Origin: Rhodobacteraceae bacterium HLUCCA08
GTDB lineage: Bacteria > Pseudomonadota > Alphaproteobacteria > Rhodobacterales > Rhodobacteraceae
Length of the DNA stretch: 64,000 nt
Direction: 5' to 3'
Assembly: GCA_001314655.1 (NCBI GenBank)
Contig: LJSF01000041.1
Coordinates: 57,498-121,497 of the forward strand
A program made the translations under genes and the position numbers. The notes below the pieces were generated by a model that saw nothing but the letters and a program-made list of their open reading frames with translations, was not told the DNA's origin and made no database searches. How positions within the stretch are numbered: the stretch's first letter is position 1; each line of letters opens with the position of its first letter. Shown in pieces: positions 9,516 through 17,992 of the stretch.

Positions 9516-9977
9516 CTACCAGCTGATCGTGCGCACATCCGGCGCGAACAGCCAGCTTTCGACCACGGGCCAGCTGCCCATCACGACACCGTCGATATAT
9601 TCCTCTTCGGTCAGCCCCGCCGCGGCCGAACAGGCCGAACACATGATCACGGTGCCGCCATCGGCCATGAAGGCCGTCAGCATGTCCTGGATCGATACGC
9701 CCTGCTCGGCCATCAGCCCGTGGATATGGCTGGGCCGGTCCTTCTCGGCCAGGTAGACGCCGCGCACGTTCAGCCAGATCGCCGTGTCATAGCCATTGGC
9801 CAGCGCCCGCTGGTGGGCAAAGGTGATCGCCTTGGCCGCGGCCCAGGTATCATCCGTGGTCAGGTTGATGAACAGCCGCGGCTGCGCATCCATGTCCTCC
9901 TGCGCCGCGGCGGGGCCGGCCAGGGCCGACAGGGTCATCATCAGGGCGCCGGCCAGCGCCAGGATCCAGTTTCGCAT
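9516..9977 (-). CDS. Exported DsrE-family-like protein
   Basis: A 153-residue protein with a signal peptide (about residues 1-25, [20 protein letters not shown], cleaved after AAAQ) and a DsrE/DsrF-like domain: [29 protein letters not shown], then [30 protein letters not shown]. The paired cysteines in MCSAC are where DsrE-like sulfur-handling or peroxiredoxin-like proteins carry their reactive cysteine. Residues after [11 protein letters not shown] match this family. A periplasmic redox or sulfur role is inferred. It is divergent from the ligase gene at 10168, and a large palindrome lies between them. Confidence 0.78.
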   Translation of the reverse strand: MRNWILALAGALMMTLSALAGPAAAQEDMDAQPRLFINLTTDDTWAAAKAITFAHQRALANGYDTAIWLNVRGVYLAEKDRPSHIHGLMAEQGVSIQDMLTAFMADGGTVIMCSACSAAAGLTEEEYIDGVVMGSWPVVESWLFAPDVRTISW

Positions 9978-10043
9978 CTTCGTCTCCTTCTTTCGGTTGC
10001 CGCGCCGCGCAAGGCAACGGCGCCGGGAAAGACATCCCACATT

Positions 10044-10071
10044 CCAAACGTTCCAGCGCTGGAACCTTTGG
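10044..10071. promoter_or_regulatory. 28-bp near-perfect palindrome in a divergent promoter region
   Basis: The core GTTCCAGCGCTGGAAC (10050-10065) is a perfect 16-bp palindrome. Flanking CCAAA and TTTGG extend it to 28 bp with a single mismatched pair. It lies between the leftward DsrE-like gene (start 9977) and the rightward ligase (start 10168), where a dimeric repressor would bind. No cognate regulator is adjacent. A transcript hairpin is the alternative. Confidence 0.55.
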
Positions 10072-10167
10072 TCGCAGGGGTGCCACGCCCCGAACCCCGG
10101 CGCGATTCTGCTTGGAATCGACCGCGTCTGGCGTTTTTCTGGTCGGGGCCGCAACAGGGGGGCCGCG

Positions 10168-11295
10168 ATGGACGAACCCGATTTCACCCTCGGTATCGAG
10201 GAGGAATACCTCCTTGTCGACCGCGAGACACTGAGGCTGGCCGAGGTCCCCGACGCGATGATGGAGGCCTGCCAGCGCGACCTGGGCGACCAGGTCAGCC
10301 CCGAATACCTGCAATGCCAGATCGAGATCGGCACAAAGGTCTGCGCCGATATCTCGGCCGCGCGCGACGACCTGCTGCGGCTGCGCGCCGGTATCCGCGA
10401 CCATGCCGCCCGGTTCGGCCTGACCCCGATCGCGGTTTCGTGCCACCCGCTGGCCGACTGGAAGGACCAGCATCATACCGACAAGGAACGCTACAACCGG
10501 CTGCGCGATGATCTGGCCGGGGTCGTGCGCCGGCTGCTGATCTGCGGCATGCATGTCCATGTCGGGCTGAATTCGGACGCCTTGCGCGCCGATATCCTGG
10601 GCCAGCTCAGCTATTTCCTGCCGCACCTGCTGGCGCTGTCGACCTCGTCGCCCTATTGGCAGGGCCAGGATACCGGGCTGGCGTCCTACCGGTTGACCGT
10701 GTTCGACAACCTGCCGCGCACCGGCCTGCCCCCCAGCCTGACCAATTGGGACGAATTCGAACGCTCGGTCCAGGTGCTGGTCGACATGGGCATCATCGAG
10801 GATGCCAGCAAGATCTGGTGGGACCTGCGCCCCTCGGCCCGGTTCCCGACGCTGGAATCGCGGATCTGCGATGTCTCGCCCCGGCTGGACGACGCGCTGT
10901 CGATCGCCGCGATCACCCAGTGCCTGGCGCGGATGCTGTGGCGGCTGCGGGTCCGCAACCAGCGCTGGCGGCGCTATGACACCTTCCTGGTGCAGGAAAA
11001 CCGCTGGCGGGCACAGCGCTATGGCATCACCGAGGGGCTGATCGATTTCGGCCGGGGCGAGATCGTCCCCTTCCCCGAACTGATGGACGAGCTGATCGAG
11101 CTGATCGAAGAGGATGCCGCGGCACTGGGCTGCACCGATCAGGTGATGGCCGCCCGCGAGATCCTGGGCCGCGGCACCAGCACCGAGCGTCAGCGCGCCG
11201 TGGCCCGCGACGCGGCCGAAACCGGCGCCAATGGCGAAGGCCAGATGCGCGCGGTGCTCGAACACCTGATCGAGGAATACAGCGCCGACCTGTAG
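10168..11295 (+). CDS. Carboxylate-amine ligase (glutamate-cysteine ligase type 2, YbdK family)
   Basis: A 375-residue member of the GCS2 family, which in E. coli (YbdK) shows weak gamma-glutamyl-cysteine ligase activity; the physiological substrate is usually unknown. Diagnostic segments are [13 protein letters not shown] at residues 5-17, [16 protein letters not shown] near 48-62, and the metal-binding CGMHVHVGL near 130-138. The ATG at 10168 gives the family N-terminus [14 protein letters not shown]; the longer upstream frame crosses the palindrome. A strong GC hairpin follows the stop. Confidence 0.88.
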   Translation: MDEPDFTLGIEEEYLLVDRETLRLAEVPDAMMEACQRDLGDQVSPEYLQCQIEIGTKVCADISAARDDLLRLRAGIRDHAARFGLTPIAVSCHPLADWKDQHHTDKERYNRLRDDLAGVVRRLLICGMHVHVGLNSDALRADILGQLSYFLPHLLALSTSSPYWQGQDTGLASYRLTVFDNLPRTGLPPSLTNWDEFERSVQVLVDMGIIEDASKIWWDLRPSARFPTLESRICDVSPRLDDALSIAAITQCLARMLWRLRVRNQRWRRYDTFLVQENRWRAQRYGITEGLIDFGRGEIVPFPELMDELIELIEEDAAALGCTDQVMAAREILGRGTSTERQRAVARDAAETGANGEGQMRAVLEHLIEEYSADL

Positions 11296-11300
11296 GGTCC

Positions 11301-11323
11301 GGCGGCCCCCGGCCGGGGCCGCC
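11301..11323. terminator. Terminator-like GC hairpin
   Basis: Perfect 9-bp stem GGCGGCCCC / GGGGCCGCC with a 5-nt loop, 5 bp after the stop of the YbdK-type ligase and between convergent genes. It lacks a T-run. Confidence 0.5.
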
Positions 11324-11354
11324 CGCGATCGCATCGCCTGTTTCCGGGGCGCGG

Positions 11355-11924
11355 TCAGCCGCGGCGACGGCGCGCCAGTGCCAGCCCGGCCAGGCCGGTC
11401 AGCAGCAACAGCCCCCCCGCCGGCAAGGGAACCACCGCGGCCCCCCCGTTTCCGAAGAAGGTGATATGCGACAGCGCCTTGTCATCCAGGGTCGACATAT
11501 CCCACGCGATCAGGGAAAAATCGGTGCCGCTGTTCGGATCCCAGGCATAGATGGACCAGCCACCCCCGGCCGGCCCCGCCCCGGCCTTGACCGCGAAAGC
11601 GGTGATCAGGGCCGGATCATCGCCCAGGGGCACATAGGTCCAGCTGCCGGAATTGTCCGAGCCCGGATCGAAATTGATCGTGAACTCGGCGCCGGTGATC
11701 GACGGAAACGCGGTGTCGTTCACCTCGAACCCGTCGGCGATCCCGTCGTCGAACTCGAACTTCGCGATCGCCTTGTCCCCGTTTTACTCGCAGCTGACGA
11801 AGCTGCCGGCGCATTCGGTCCCCGTGCCAAGCACCGTGTCGGCAAGGTTGAACGTCGCGGCGGAGGCCGCGGTACTCATCACTGAAATCCCCAGGGACGC
11901 GCAAAAAACTCGAACTGGTCTCAT
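11355..11924 (-). pseudogene. VPLPA-CTERM exported protein interrupted by an in-frame stop codon
   Basis: Reading from the ATG at 11924 gives MRPVRVFCASLGISVMSTAA, a good signal peptide, preceded by AGAAAGGGGG. The same frame then runs ...VLGTGTECAGSFVSCE, meets TAA at 11784-11786 (codon 47), and continues without a frame change as NGDKAIAKFEFDDGIADGFEVND to a canonical VPLPAGGLLLLTGLAGLALA-R-rich C-terminus of the PEP-CTERM/VPLPA type (exosortase-sorted exported proteins). Signal peptide and sorting signal flank one nonsense codon, so this is a recently inactivated 189-codon gene, or the base is a sequencing error. The part after the stop could only start at an internal GTG without signal peptide. 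Confidence 0.82.
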
Positions 11925-12243
11925 CACTATCCCCCTTTCTGGCCTTGCGGCCTGTCAATGGTCAAAAGTTTAACATAATCCGCCGCCCGGAAAGAAGAAT
12001 CATGCCGGCCCGACGGAATCTGCCGCATGGAGGATGATCGGGATATGCCCATATCTACCTTGGGTTGCATATTGCTGCCGATCGCGGGCGGCGACAGGCC
12101 CGATTCACCGATCCGCGCGAATCAGGACACGCCGGACAGGCCCCCCCGCGCGCTGTCTGTCCGGCCCGGCCGATCACGCCAAACGCCTTGACCATCGGCC
12201 GGCGATCATGTCCCAAGATCCCGCCCCGCGACGGAGCCAGACC
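11925..12243. other. 319-bp intergenic region, divergent promoters
   Basis: It separates the leftward VPLPA-CTERM pseudogene from the rightward 3-hydroxyisobutyryl-CoA hydrolase. The only AT-rich part is about 11960-12000 (TTTAACATAATCC), where a leftward promoter may lie. I see no RNA gene or convincing ORF. The open frame extending upstream of the hydrolase through this region is low-complexity and not family-like. Confidence 0.5.
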
Positions 12244-13278
12244 ATGCCGGACCTGCAGATCCGAAAAGACGGCCGCGCCGGCCGCATCACCCTGACCCGA
12301 CCCCGGGTTCTGAACGCCCTGTCCTGGGACATGTGCCGACAGATCGACGCGGCGCTGGTCGGCTGGGCCGAGGATCCGGCCGTCGCCCTGGTGCTGATCG
12401 ACGCCGAGGGCGAGCGCGCCTTCTGCGCCGGCGGCGACATCCAGGAGGTCTATGACGCCGGATTGCGGCGCGATTTCCGCTATGGCCAGGAGTTCTGGCG
12501 CGACGAATACCGGATGAACGCGCGGCTGTTCGACTATCCCAAACCCGTGGTCAGTTTCCTGCACGGGTTCACCATGGGCGGCGGCGTCGGGCTGGGCTGC
12601 CACGCTGCGCATCGCATCGTCTGCGACAGCAGCCGCATCGCCATGCCCGAGGTCACGATCGGGCTGGTGCCGGATGTGGGCGGTTCGCTGATCCTGGCCC
12701 GGGCGCCGGGGCGGCTGGGCGAATTCCTCGGGCTGACCGGGCACCGCATGGGCCCGGGCGATGCGATCCTGGCCGGGTTCGCCGATCACTTCATCCCCGA
12801 TGCGGATTGGGAGGCGCTCAAGACCACGCTATGCGCAACCGGCGATCCGCAGGCCATCGCACAGGCCGCGCAGGCCCCGCCCGAGGCGCCGCTGGCCGCC
12901 TGGCAGGCCGATATCGACGCGGTCTTTTGCGGCGCGACCCTGGGCGACATCCACCGCGCCCTGCCCGCCCCCCGCCCCGAACCGATCGCCCATGCCGAAG
13001 CGTTGATGGCCCGCAATTCACCGCTCGCCATGGCCGTTGCCCTGGATCTGATCCGCAAGGTGCGACTCGCCGGCACGATCCGCGCCGCGCTGGAGCACGA
13101 ATACCGCTACACCGCCCGGTCGATGGAACATGGCGACGTGCTGGAAGGGATCCGCGCCCGGATCATCGACCGCAGAAGCGCCCCCGTCTGGCAACACCCG
13201 GGCTGGCACGCCCTGAGCGACGCCGATATACTGCGCTTCAGCGCCCCGGTGACCGATCCCCGGCTCACCTTCGACTGA
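12244..13278 (+). CDS. 3-hydroxyisobutyryl-CoA hydrolase (enoyl-CoA hydratase/isomerase family)
   Basis: A 344-residue crotonase-fold protein of the HIBCH type, which hydrolyses 3-hydroxyisobutyryl-CoA in valine degradation. Support: RPRVLNALSWDMCRQI near residue 20, the oxyanion motif RAFCAGGDIQEVYDAG near 57-72, GFTMGGGVGLGCHAAHRI near 105-122, and MPEVTIGLVPDVGGSLILAR near 131-150, whose E-V-IGL-PDVGG pattern distinguishes hydrolases from plain hydratases. A C-terminal extension of about 100 residues is also typical. The ATG at 12244 follows ACGGAGCC. mmsA at 7063 acts later in the same pathway. Confidence 0.88.
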   Translation: MPDLQIRKDGRAGRITLTRPRVLNALSWDMCRQIDAALVGWAEDPAVALVLIDAEGERAFCAGGDIQEVYDAGLRRDFRYGQEFWRDEYRMNARLFDYPKPVVSFLHGFTMGGGVGLGCHAAHRIVCDSSRIAMPEVTIGLVPDVGGSLILARAPGRLGEFLGLTGHRMGPGDAILAGFADHFIPDADWEALKTTLCATGDPQAIAQAAQAPPEAPLAAWQADIDAVFCGATLGDIHRALPAPRPEPIAHAEALMARNSPLAMAVALDLIRKVRLAGTIRAALEHEYRYTARSMEHGDVLEGIRARIIDRRSAPVWQHPGWHALSDADILRFSAPVTDPRLTFD

Positions 13279-13348
13279 CCGGACAGGCCCCCATGTCCAT
13301 CGCTCTGCCCATCGCCCCGCCCCAAGACCGGCCCCGCCGCGCCGCGCC

Positions 13349-14005
13349 ATGAGCTGGATCGACGCGACCGATCTGGCGGCCCTGCCCGCCCCGGCCCGGG
13401 CCGAACTGGCCCGCCTTCAGCCCATGCACTTGCCCCGCGGCACCGACCTGTTCCATCCCGGCGACCGCGCCGAAGGGTTTCCGGTGGTGATCCACGGCCG
13501 GATCGAGGTCTTTCTGATCGGCCCCAGCGGCCGCGACATCCTGCTCTATGCGGTCGAGCCGGGCCAGACCTGCGTGCAGACCACCCTGGGCCTGCTGGGC
13601 GGCGAACCCTATGGCGGAGAGGCCATCGCCATGCGTGACAGCGCCGTGGTGATGATCCCGCGCGGGCTGTTCCTGCGGCTGATGGACGAGGCCGCCCAAT
13701 TCCGCGAATTCGTCTTTCGCGCCTTTGCGGAACGGATGCAAAGCACGGTCCATGTGCTTGAAAAGGTGGCCTTTCTGCGGGTCGAGGCGCGGCTGGCCCA
13801 GGCGCTTCTGGACCTGGCCGAGGACGGTATCGTCCACGCCACCCAGGCCGAACTGGCCAGCCGGATCGGCTCTGCCCGCGAGGTCGTCTCGCGCCGGCTC
13901 GACACGCTTGCCCGGCGCGGCTGGCTGACCCGGGATCGCGGCCAGGTGCGGCTGAGCGACCTGGACGCCTTGCGGAACCTTGCCGAAACCGGCGGGCTTG
14001 CGTGA
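13349..14005 (+). CDS. Crp/Fnr-family transcriptional regulator
   Basis: A 218-residue regulator with an N-terminal cyclic-nucleotide-type beta-barrel (residues about 20-130: HPGDRAEGFPVVIHGRIEVF) and a C-terminal helix-turn-helix of the Crp type (TQAELASRIGSAREVVSRRL near 170-190). It lacks the N-terminal cysteine cluster of Fnr, so an oxygen-sensing Fe-S form is unlikely. The barrel has two cysteine-poor strands, and the signal is unknown. A DUF2892 gene follows 90 bp downstream on the same strand, a pairing often seen in Rhodobacterales, and may be its target. Confidence 0.88.
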   Translation: MSWIDATDLAALPAPARAELARLQPMHLPRGTDLFHPGDRAEGFPVVIHGRIEVFLIGPSGRDILLYAVEPGQTCVQTTLGLLGGEPYGGEAIAMRDSAVVMIPRGLFLRLMDEAAQFREFVFRAFAERMQSTVHVLEKVAFLRVEARLAQALLDLAEDGIVHATQAELASRIGSAREVVSRRLDTLARRGWLTRDRGQVRLSDLDALRNLAETGGLA

Positions 14006-14095
14006 CCAGATCACAGACGGCCGCCCGGATCGACGGTATCATTGGCCCATCATCTGCCCGAGTCGTTCGGGAAACCAATGAACGGAGATCCCATC

Positions 14096-14302
14096 ATGCA
14101 ACAGAATGTCGGAACCACGGATCGCACCATCCGCGCCATCGTCGGCCTGGTCCTTCTGGTCCTCGCCTTCACCGCGCTGTCCGGCGCCCTGGCCTGGGTC
14201 GCGGGCATCATCGGCGTGGTCATGCTGGGCACCGCCGCGATCGGCTGGTGCCCGCCCTACACGCTGCTGGGCATCAACACCTGCAAGATGCGCGACAGCT
14301 GA
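14096..14302 (+). CDS. DUF2892 (YgaP transmembrane-like) small membrane protein
   Basis: A 68-residue protein with the DUF2892 pattern: MQQNVGTTDRTIRAIVGLVL, two membrane helices (about residues 15-32 and 34-52), then GWCPPYTLLGINTC with the two conserved cysteines. The family includes the membrane part of the rhodanese YgaP. A free-standing rhodanese is at 17429, so a role in sulfur metabolism is possible but unproven. The start is the ATG before QQNVG, which the family conserves; an earlier in-frame ATG adds a non-conserved stretch. Confidence 0.82.
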   Translation: MQQNVGTTDRTIRAIVGLVLLVLAFTALSGALAWVAGIIGVVMLGTAAIGWCPPYTLLGINTCKMRDS

Positions 14303-14315
14303 CCGGCGCACGGCC

Positions 14316-17231
14316 CTATTCGGCCGCGACCTTCGCGCCTTCCAGCATCGGCCGCAGATAGCGGCCGGTGTGGCTTTGCTCGACCACCGCCACCTCTTCG
14401 GGGGTGCCGGTGGCGACGATCCGGCCGCCGCCATCGCCGCCTTCGGGGCCGATATCGATGATGTGGTCGGCGGTCTTGATCACATCCAGGTTATGTTCGA
14501 TCACCACCACCGAATTGCCCTGCTCGACCAGTTCGTGCAGCACTTCCAGCAGCTTGCGCACATCCTCGAAATGCAGCCCCGTGGTCGGTTCGTCCAGGAT
14601 ATAGAGCGTGCGGCCGGTTGACCGTTTCGACAGCTCCTTCGACAGCTTCACCCGCTGCGCCTCGCCGCCCGACAGGGTCGTCGCCTGCTGGCCGACCTTG
14701 ATATACCCCAGGCCCACGCGCATCAGCGCATCCATCTTTTCACGGATCGACGGCACCGCCTTGAAAAAGCCCTGCGCCTCTTCGACCGTCATGTCCAGAA
14801 CGTCGGCGATGCTCTTGCCCTTGAAGCGGATTTCCAGGGTTTCGCGGTTGTAGCGCGCGCCCTTGCAGGTCTCGCATTCGACATAGACATCGGGCAGGAA
14901 ATGCATCTCGATCTTGATCACGCCGTCGCCCTGGCAGGCCTCGCAGCGCCCGCCCTTGACGTTGAAGCTGAACCGCCCCGGCTTGTAGCCGCGCGCCTTG
15001 GCCTCGGGCAGTCCGGCGAACCAGTCGCGGATCGGGGTGAAGGCGCCGGTATAGGTCGCGGGGTTGCTGCGCGGCGTGCGCCCGATCGGGCGCTGATCGA
15101 TGTCGATCACCTTGTCGAGATGCTCCAGCCCCTTGATCGTCTCGCAGGGCGCCGGGGTCTGGCGCGCCCCGTTCAGCCGCATCGACGCGGTCTTGAACAG
15201 CGTCTCGATCGTCAGGGTCGACTTGCCGCCGCCCGAGACGCCGGTGACGCAGACGAACTTGCCCAGGGGAAACTCGGCCGTCACCGATTTCAGGTTGTTG
15301 CCCGTGGCCTTGACCACGCTCAGCGTCTTGCCGTTGCCCTTGCGCCGGTCGGCGGGCACGGCGATCTCGCGCGTGCCGGACAGGTATTGCCCGGTCAGAC
15401 TGGCAGGATCGGCGGCGACCGCGGCGGGCGTGCCCTGCGACACGATCCGCCCGCCATGCACCCCGGCGCCGGGGCCGATGTCGAAGACGTAATCGGCCTC
15501 GCGGATCGCCTCTTCGTCATGTTCGACGACGATCACCGTGTTGCCCTGGTCGCGCAGGTTCTTGAGCGTTTCCAGCAGCCGCCCATTGTCGCGCTGGTGC
15601 AGGCCGATGCTGGGCTCGTCCAGCACGTAGAGCACGCCGGTCAGGCCCGACCCGATCTGGCTGGCCAGACGGATCCGCTGGCTTTCGCCGCCCGACAGGG
15701 TGCCGGCATTGCGGCTCAGCGTCAGGTAATCCAGCCCGACATTGTTCAGAAAGCCCAGCCGTTCGCGGATTTCCTTCAGGATCGCCCGGGCGATCTCGTT
15801 CTTCTGGGCGCTCAGGTGATCCGGCACGGTGCCGCACCAGGCCAGCGCCTCGCGGATCGACATCCGCACGACCTCGCCGACATGAAGACCGGCCATCCGG
15901 ACCGCCAGCGCCTCGGGGCGCAGCCGGTAGCCGCCGCAGCTGTGACAGGGGCGGTTGTTCTGGTAGCGTTCGAATTCCTCCCGGATCCAGGCGCTGTCGG
16001 TTTCGCGATAGCGCCGCTCCATGTTCGGGATGACGCCCTCGAAGGCGCGGGTGACCTCGTAGACCCGGCCGCCCTCGTCATAGCGGAACCGGATTTCCTC
16101 GTCGCCCGAACCATACAGGAACACCTGCTGGACATGGGCCGGCAGGTCCTTCCACTTGGTCGCCTTGTCGAATTCGTAATGCCGGGCGATGGCCTCGATC
16201 GTCTGCAGGAAATAGGGCGACTTGCCCTTGCGCCAGGGCGCGATCGCCCCGTCATAGAGCGACAGCGCCGCGTCCGGCACCATCAGGCCGGGGTCGAAGA
16301 ACAGCTCCACCCCCAGCCCGTCGCAATCGGGACAGGCGCCGAAAGGCGCGTTGAAGGAAAACAGCCGCGGCTCGATCTCCGGAATGGTGAAGCCACTGAC
16401 CGGACAGGCGAAATTCTCGGAAAAGGTGATCCGCTCGGGCGCCTCTTCGGTTGCGGGCGCGCCCGCATCGCGCGACGCGGCCGCGCCCGAGGCCGATGCG
16501 TCCGCCGCCGGAACGATTTCGAGGATCGCGATGCCGTCGGCCAGGTCCAGCGCGGTGCGGAAACTGTCGGCCAGCCGGGTCTCCAGCCCCGCGCGCACCA
16601 CGATCCGGTCGACCACCACGTCGATGTCATGGCGGAATTTCTTGTCCAGGGTCGGCGGGTCGTCCAGCTCGTGGAACTGGCCGTCGACCTTGACCCGCTG
16701 GAACCCCTGCTTGCGCAACTCCAGGAATTCCTTGCGGTATTCGCCCTTGCGGTCGCGCACGATCGGGGCCAGCAGATAGCCCCGCGTCCCCTCGTCCAGC
16801 GCCATGACCCGGTCGACCATGTCCTGGACCTGCTGCGCCTCGATCGGCAGGCCGGTGGCCGGGCTGTAGGGCGTGCCGGCCCGGGCGAACAGCAGCCGCA
16901 GGTAATCGTAGATTTCCGTCACCGTGCCGACGGTCGAACGCGGGTTCTTGCTGGTCGTCTTCTGTTCGATGGAAATCGCCGGGCTGAGGCCGCTGATGTG
17001 ATCCACATCCGGCTTTTCCATCATGTCGAGGAATTGCCGCGCATAGGCCGACAGCGATTCCACATAGCGCCGCTGCCCCTCGGCATAGATCGTGTCGAAG
17101 GCCAGCGACGACTTGCCCGAACCGCTCAGCCCGGTGATCACCACCAACTGGTCGCGGGGAATGTCCACGTCGATGTTCTTGAGGTTGTGTTCGCGCGCGC
17201 CGCGCACCTCGATATTCTTCAGCTCGGCCAT
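14316..17231 (-). CDS. uvrA: Excinuclease ABC subunit A
   Basis: Damage-recognition ATPase of nucleotide excision repair. The 971 residues carry two ABC ATPase halves: Walker [10 protein letters not shown] near residue 34 and [10 protein letters not shown] near 662, with LSGGESQRI and [11 protein letters not shown] signature loops. The C-terminal zinc finger (CEACQGDG ... [10 protein letters not shown]) is intact. In the first zinc module the usual CPxC is CPVSGF, so one cysteine is replaced by serine (about residue 277), followed by CPDC near 299-302. I recall this change as common in alphaproteobacterial UvrA, so it is probably not a defect. An exact SOS box lies 68 bp upstream, implying LexA control. 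Confidence 0.97.
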   Translation of the reverse strand: MAELKNIEVRGAREHNLKNIDVDIPRDQLVVITGLSGSGKSSLAFDTIYAEGQRRYVESLSAYARQFLDMMEKPDVDHISGLSPAISIEQKTTSKNPRSTVGTVTEIYDYLRLLFARAGTPYSPATGLPIEAQQVQDMVDRVMALDEGTRGYLLAPIVRDRKGEYRKEFLELRKQGFQRVKVDGQFHELDDPPTLDKKFRHDIDVVVDRIVVRAGLETRLADSFRTALDLADGIAILEIVPAADASASGAAASRDAGAPATEEAPERITFSENFACPVSGFTIPEIEPRLFSFNAPFGACPDCDGLGVELFFDPGLMVPDAALSLYDGAIAPWRKGKSPYFLQTIEAIARHYEFDKATKWKDLPAHVQQVFLYGSGDEEIRFRYDEGGRVYEVTRAFEGVIPNMERRYRETDSAWIREEFERYQNNRPCHSCGGYRLRPEALAVRMAGLHVGEVVRMSIREALAWCGTVPDHLSAQKNEIARAILKEIRERLGFLNNVGLDYLTLSRNAGTLSGGESQRIRLASQIGSGLTGVLYVLDEPSIGLHQRDNGRLLETLKNLRDQGNTVIVVEHDEEAIREADYVFDIGPGAGVHGGRIVSQGTPAAVAADPASLTGQYLSGTREIAVPADRRKGNGKTLSVVKATGNNLKSVTAEFPLGKFVCVTGVSGGGKSTLTIETLFKTASMRLNGARQTPAPCETIKGLEHLDKVIDIDQRPIGRTPRSNPATYTGAFTPIRDWFAGLPEAKARGYKPGRFSFNVKGGRCEACQGDGVIKIEMHFLPDVYVECETCKGARYNRETLEIRFKGKSIADVLDMTVEEAQGFFKAVPSIREKMDALMRVGLGYIKVGQQATTLSGGEAQRVKLSKELSKRSTGRTLYILDEPTTGLHFEDVRKLLEVLHELVEQGNSVVVIEHNLDVIKTADHIIDIGPEGGDGGGRIVATGTPEEVAVVEQSHTGRYLRPMLEGAKVAAE

Positions 17232-17298
17232 TCTCGCCCCCGCTCAGCAGCTGATCCAGAGATAGAGGAGCCGCGCGGAACCGCCAACCGAAAAAGCG

Positions 17299-17313
17299 GA
17301 ACAATAAGCGAAC
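17299..17313 (-). promoter_or_regulatory. LexA (SOS) box of uvrA
   Basis: On the minus strand the sequence GTTC-GCTTATT-GTTC matches exactly the alphaproteobacterial LexA operator GTTC-N7-GTTC described in Rhodobacter and Rhizobium. It lies 68 bp upstream of the uvrA start codon, the expected promoter position. Family knowledge plus exact match make this a strong call. Confidence 0.88.
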
Positions 17314-17428
17314 GCGCGCCGATCGCCGCCCGTTCTGCTGACATTCCCTGCCACGCCCCTCGCCACGCCCCTTTACATTCCAAAATCAGGATATATCTTT
17401 CCTCGCACCCACAGATCCGGAGCCGTCC

Positions 17429-17788
17429 ATGTTCACCCCCTCTCGTCCGCCCGCCGACCCCGGCATGATCGACCCGGCCGAGGCCGTCGCCCAGGTCGCA
17501 AGCGGCGATCTGACGCTGATCGACGTCCGCGATCCGGCCGAATGGCAGATGACCGGCACCGCCCGCGGCGCGCTGAAGATCCCGATGGTCGCGCTGCAGA
17601 TGCAGGTCGATCCGCGCAGCCCCGAATGCAACCCCGCGCTCGACCCGGACCGGCCGGTGGCGCTTTATTGCGCATCCGGGGCCCGGTCGCAGATGGCGGC
17701 CCAGATGATGGCCCAGATGGGCTATACTAAAGTCTACAATCTGGGCGGTTTGCGCGATTGGGCCTTTGCAGGCGGTGAAATCGTCTGA
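17429..17788 (+). CDS. Rhodanese-like domain protein
   Basis: A 119-residue single rhodanese domain: LTLIDVRDPAEWQMTGTARGALKIP near residues 29-53 and the active loop YCASGARS near 88-95, whose cysteine carries the persulfide. GYTKVYNLGGLRDWAFAGG closes the domain. No signal peptide, so it is cytosolic. It is divergent from uvrA (about 200 bp apart) and probably has its own promoter; a hairpin follows at 17863-17891. Sulfur transfer is the family role; the acceptor is unknown. Confidence 0.88.
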   Translation: MFTPSRPPADPGMIDPAEAVAQVASGDLTLIDVRDPAEWQMTGTARGALKIPMVALQMQVDPRSPECNPALDPDRPVALYCASGARSQMAAQMMAQMGYTKVYNLGGLRDWAFAGGEIV

Positions 17789-17862
17789 TAGGCGAGCCAC
17801 CTCCGGCGTCGGGCCACCACTCACGGAACCCGCGTCGGACCCCGGGGAATGAGCCCTGGGGC

Positions 17863-17891
17863 GGCGTCCGGTCCCCCCAAGGCCGGACGCC
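17863..17891 (+). terminator. Terminator-like hairpin after the rhodanese gene
   Basis: Perfect 9-bp stem GGCGTCCGG / CCGGACGCC with an 11-nt loop, between the rhodanese stop and the vWA gene. No T-run follows, so it may be rho-dependent or simply structural. Confidence 0.4.
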
Positions 17892-17992
17892 ACAGAACCG
17901 CTTCGGGTCAGGCTTTCCCGACCATTCCCCCCCTTGGCGAACCCGCTCCGCCGTGCTTTGCTGTCCGCAATTCACATAAAGGGGTTTTCGCC

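Noticed and set aside
16370..16410. UvrA zinc-finger defect (CPVS instead of CPxC)
   Set aside because: The rest of the protein is perfectly conserved, and I recall the same substitution as usual in alphaproteobacterial UvrA.
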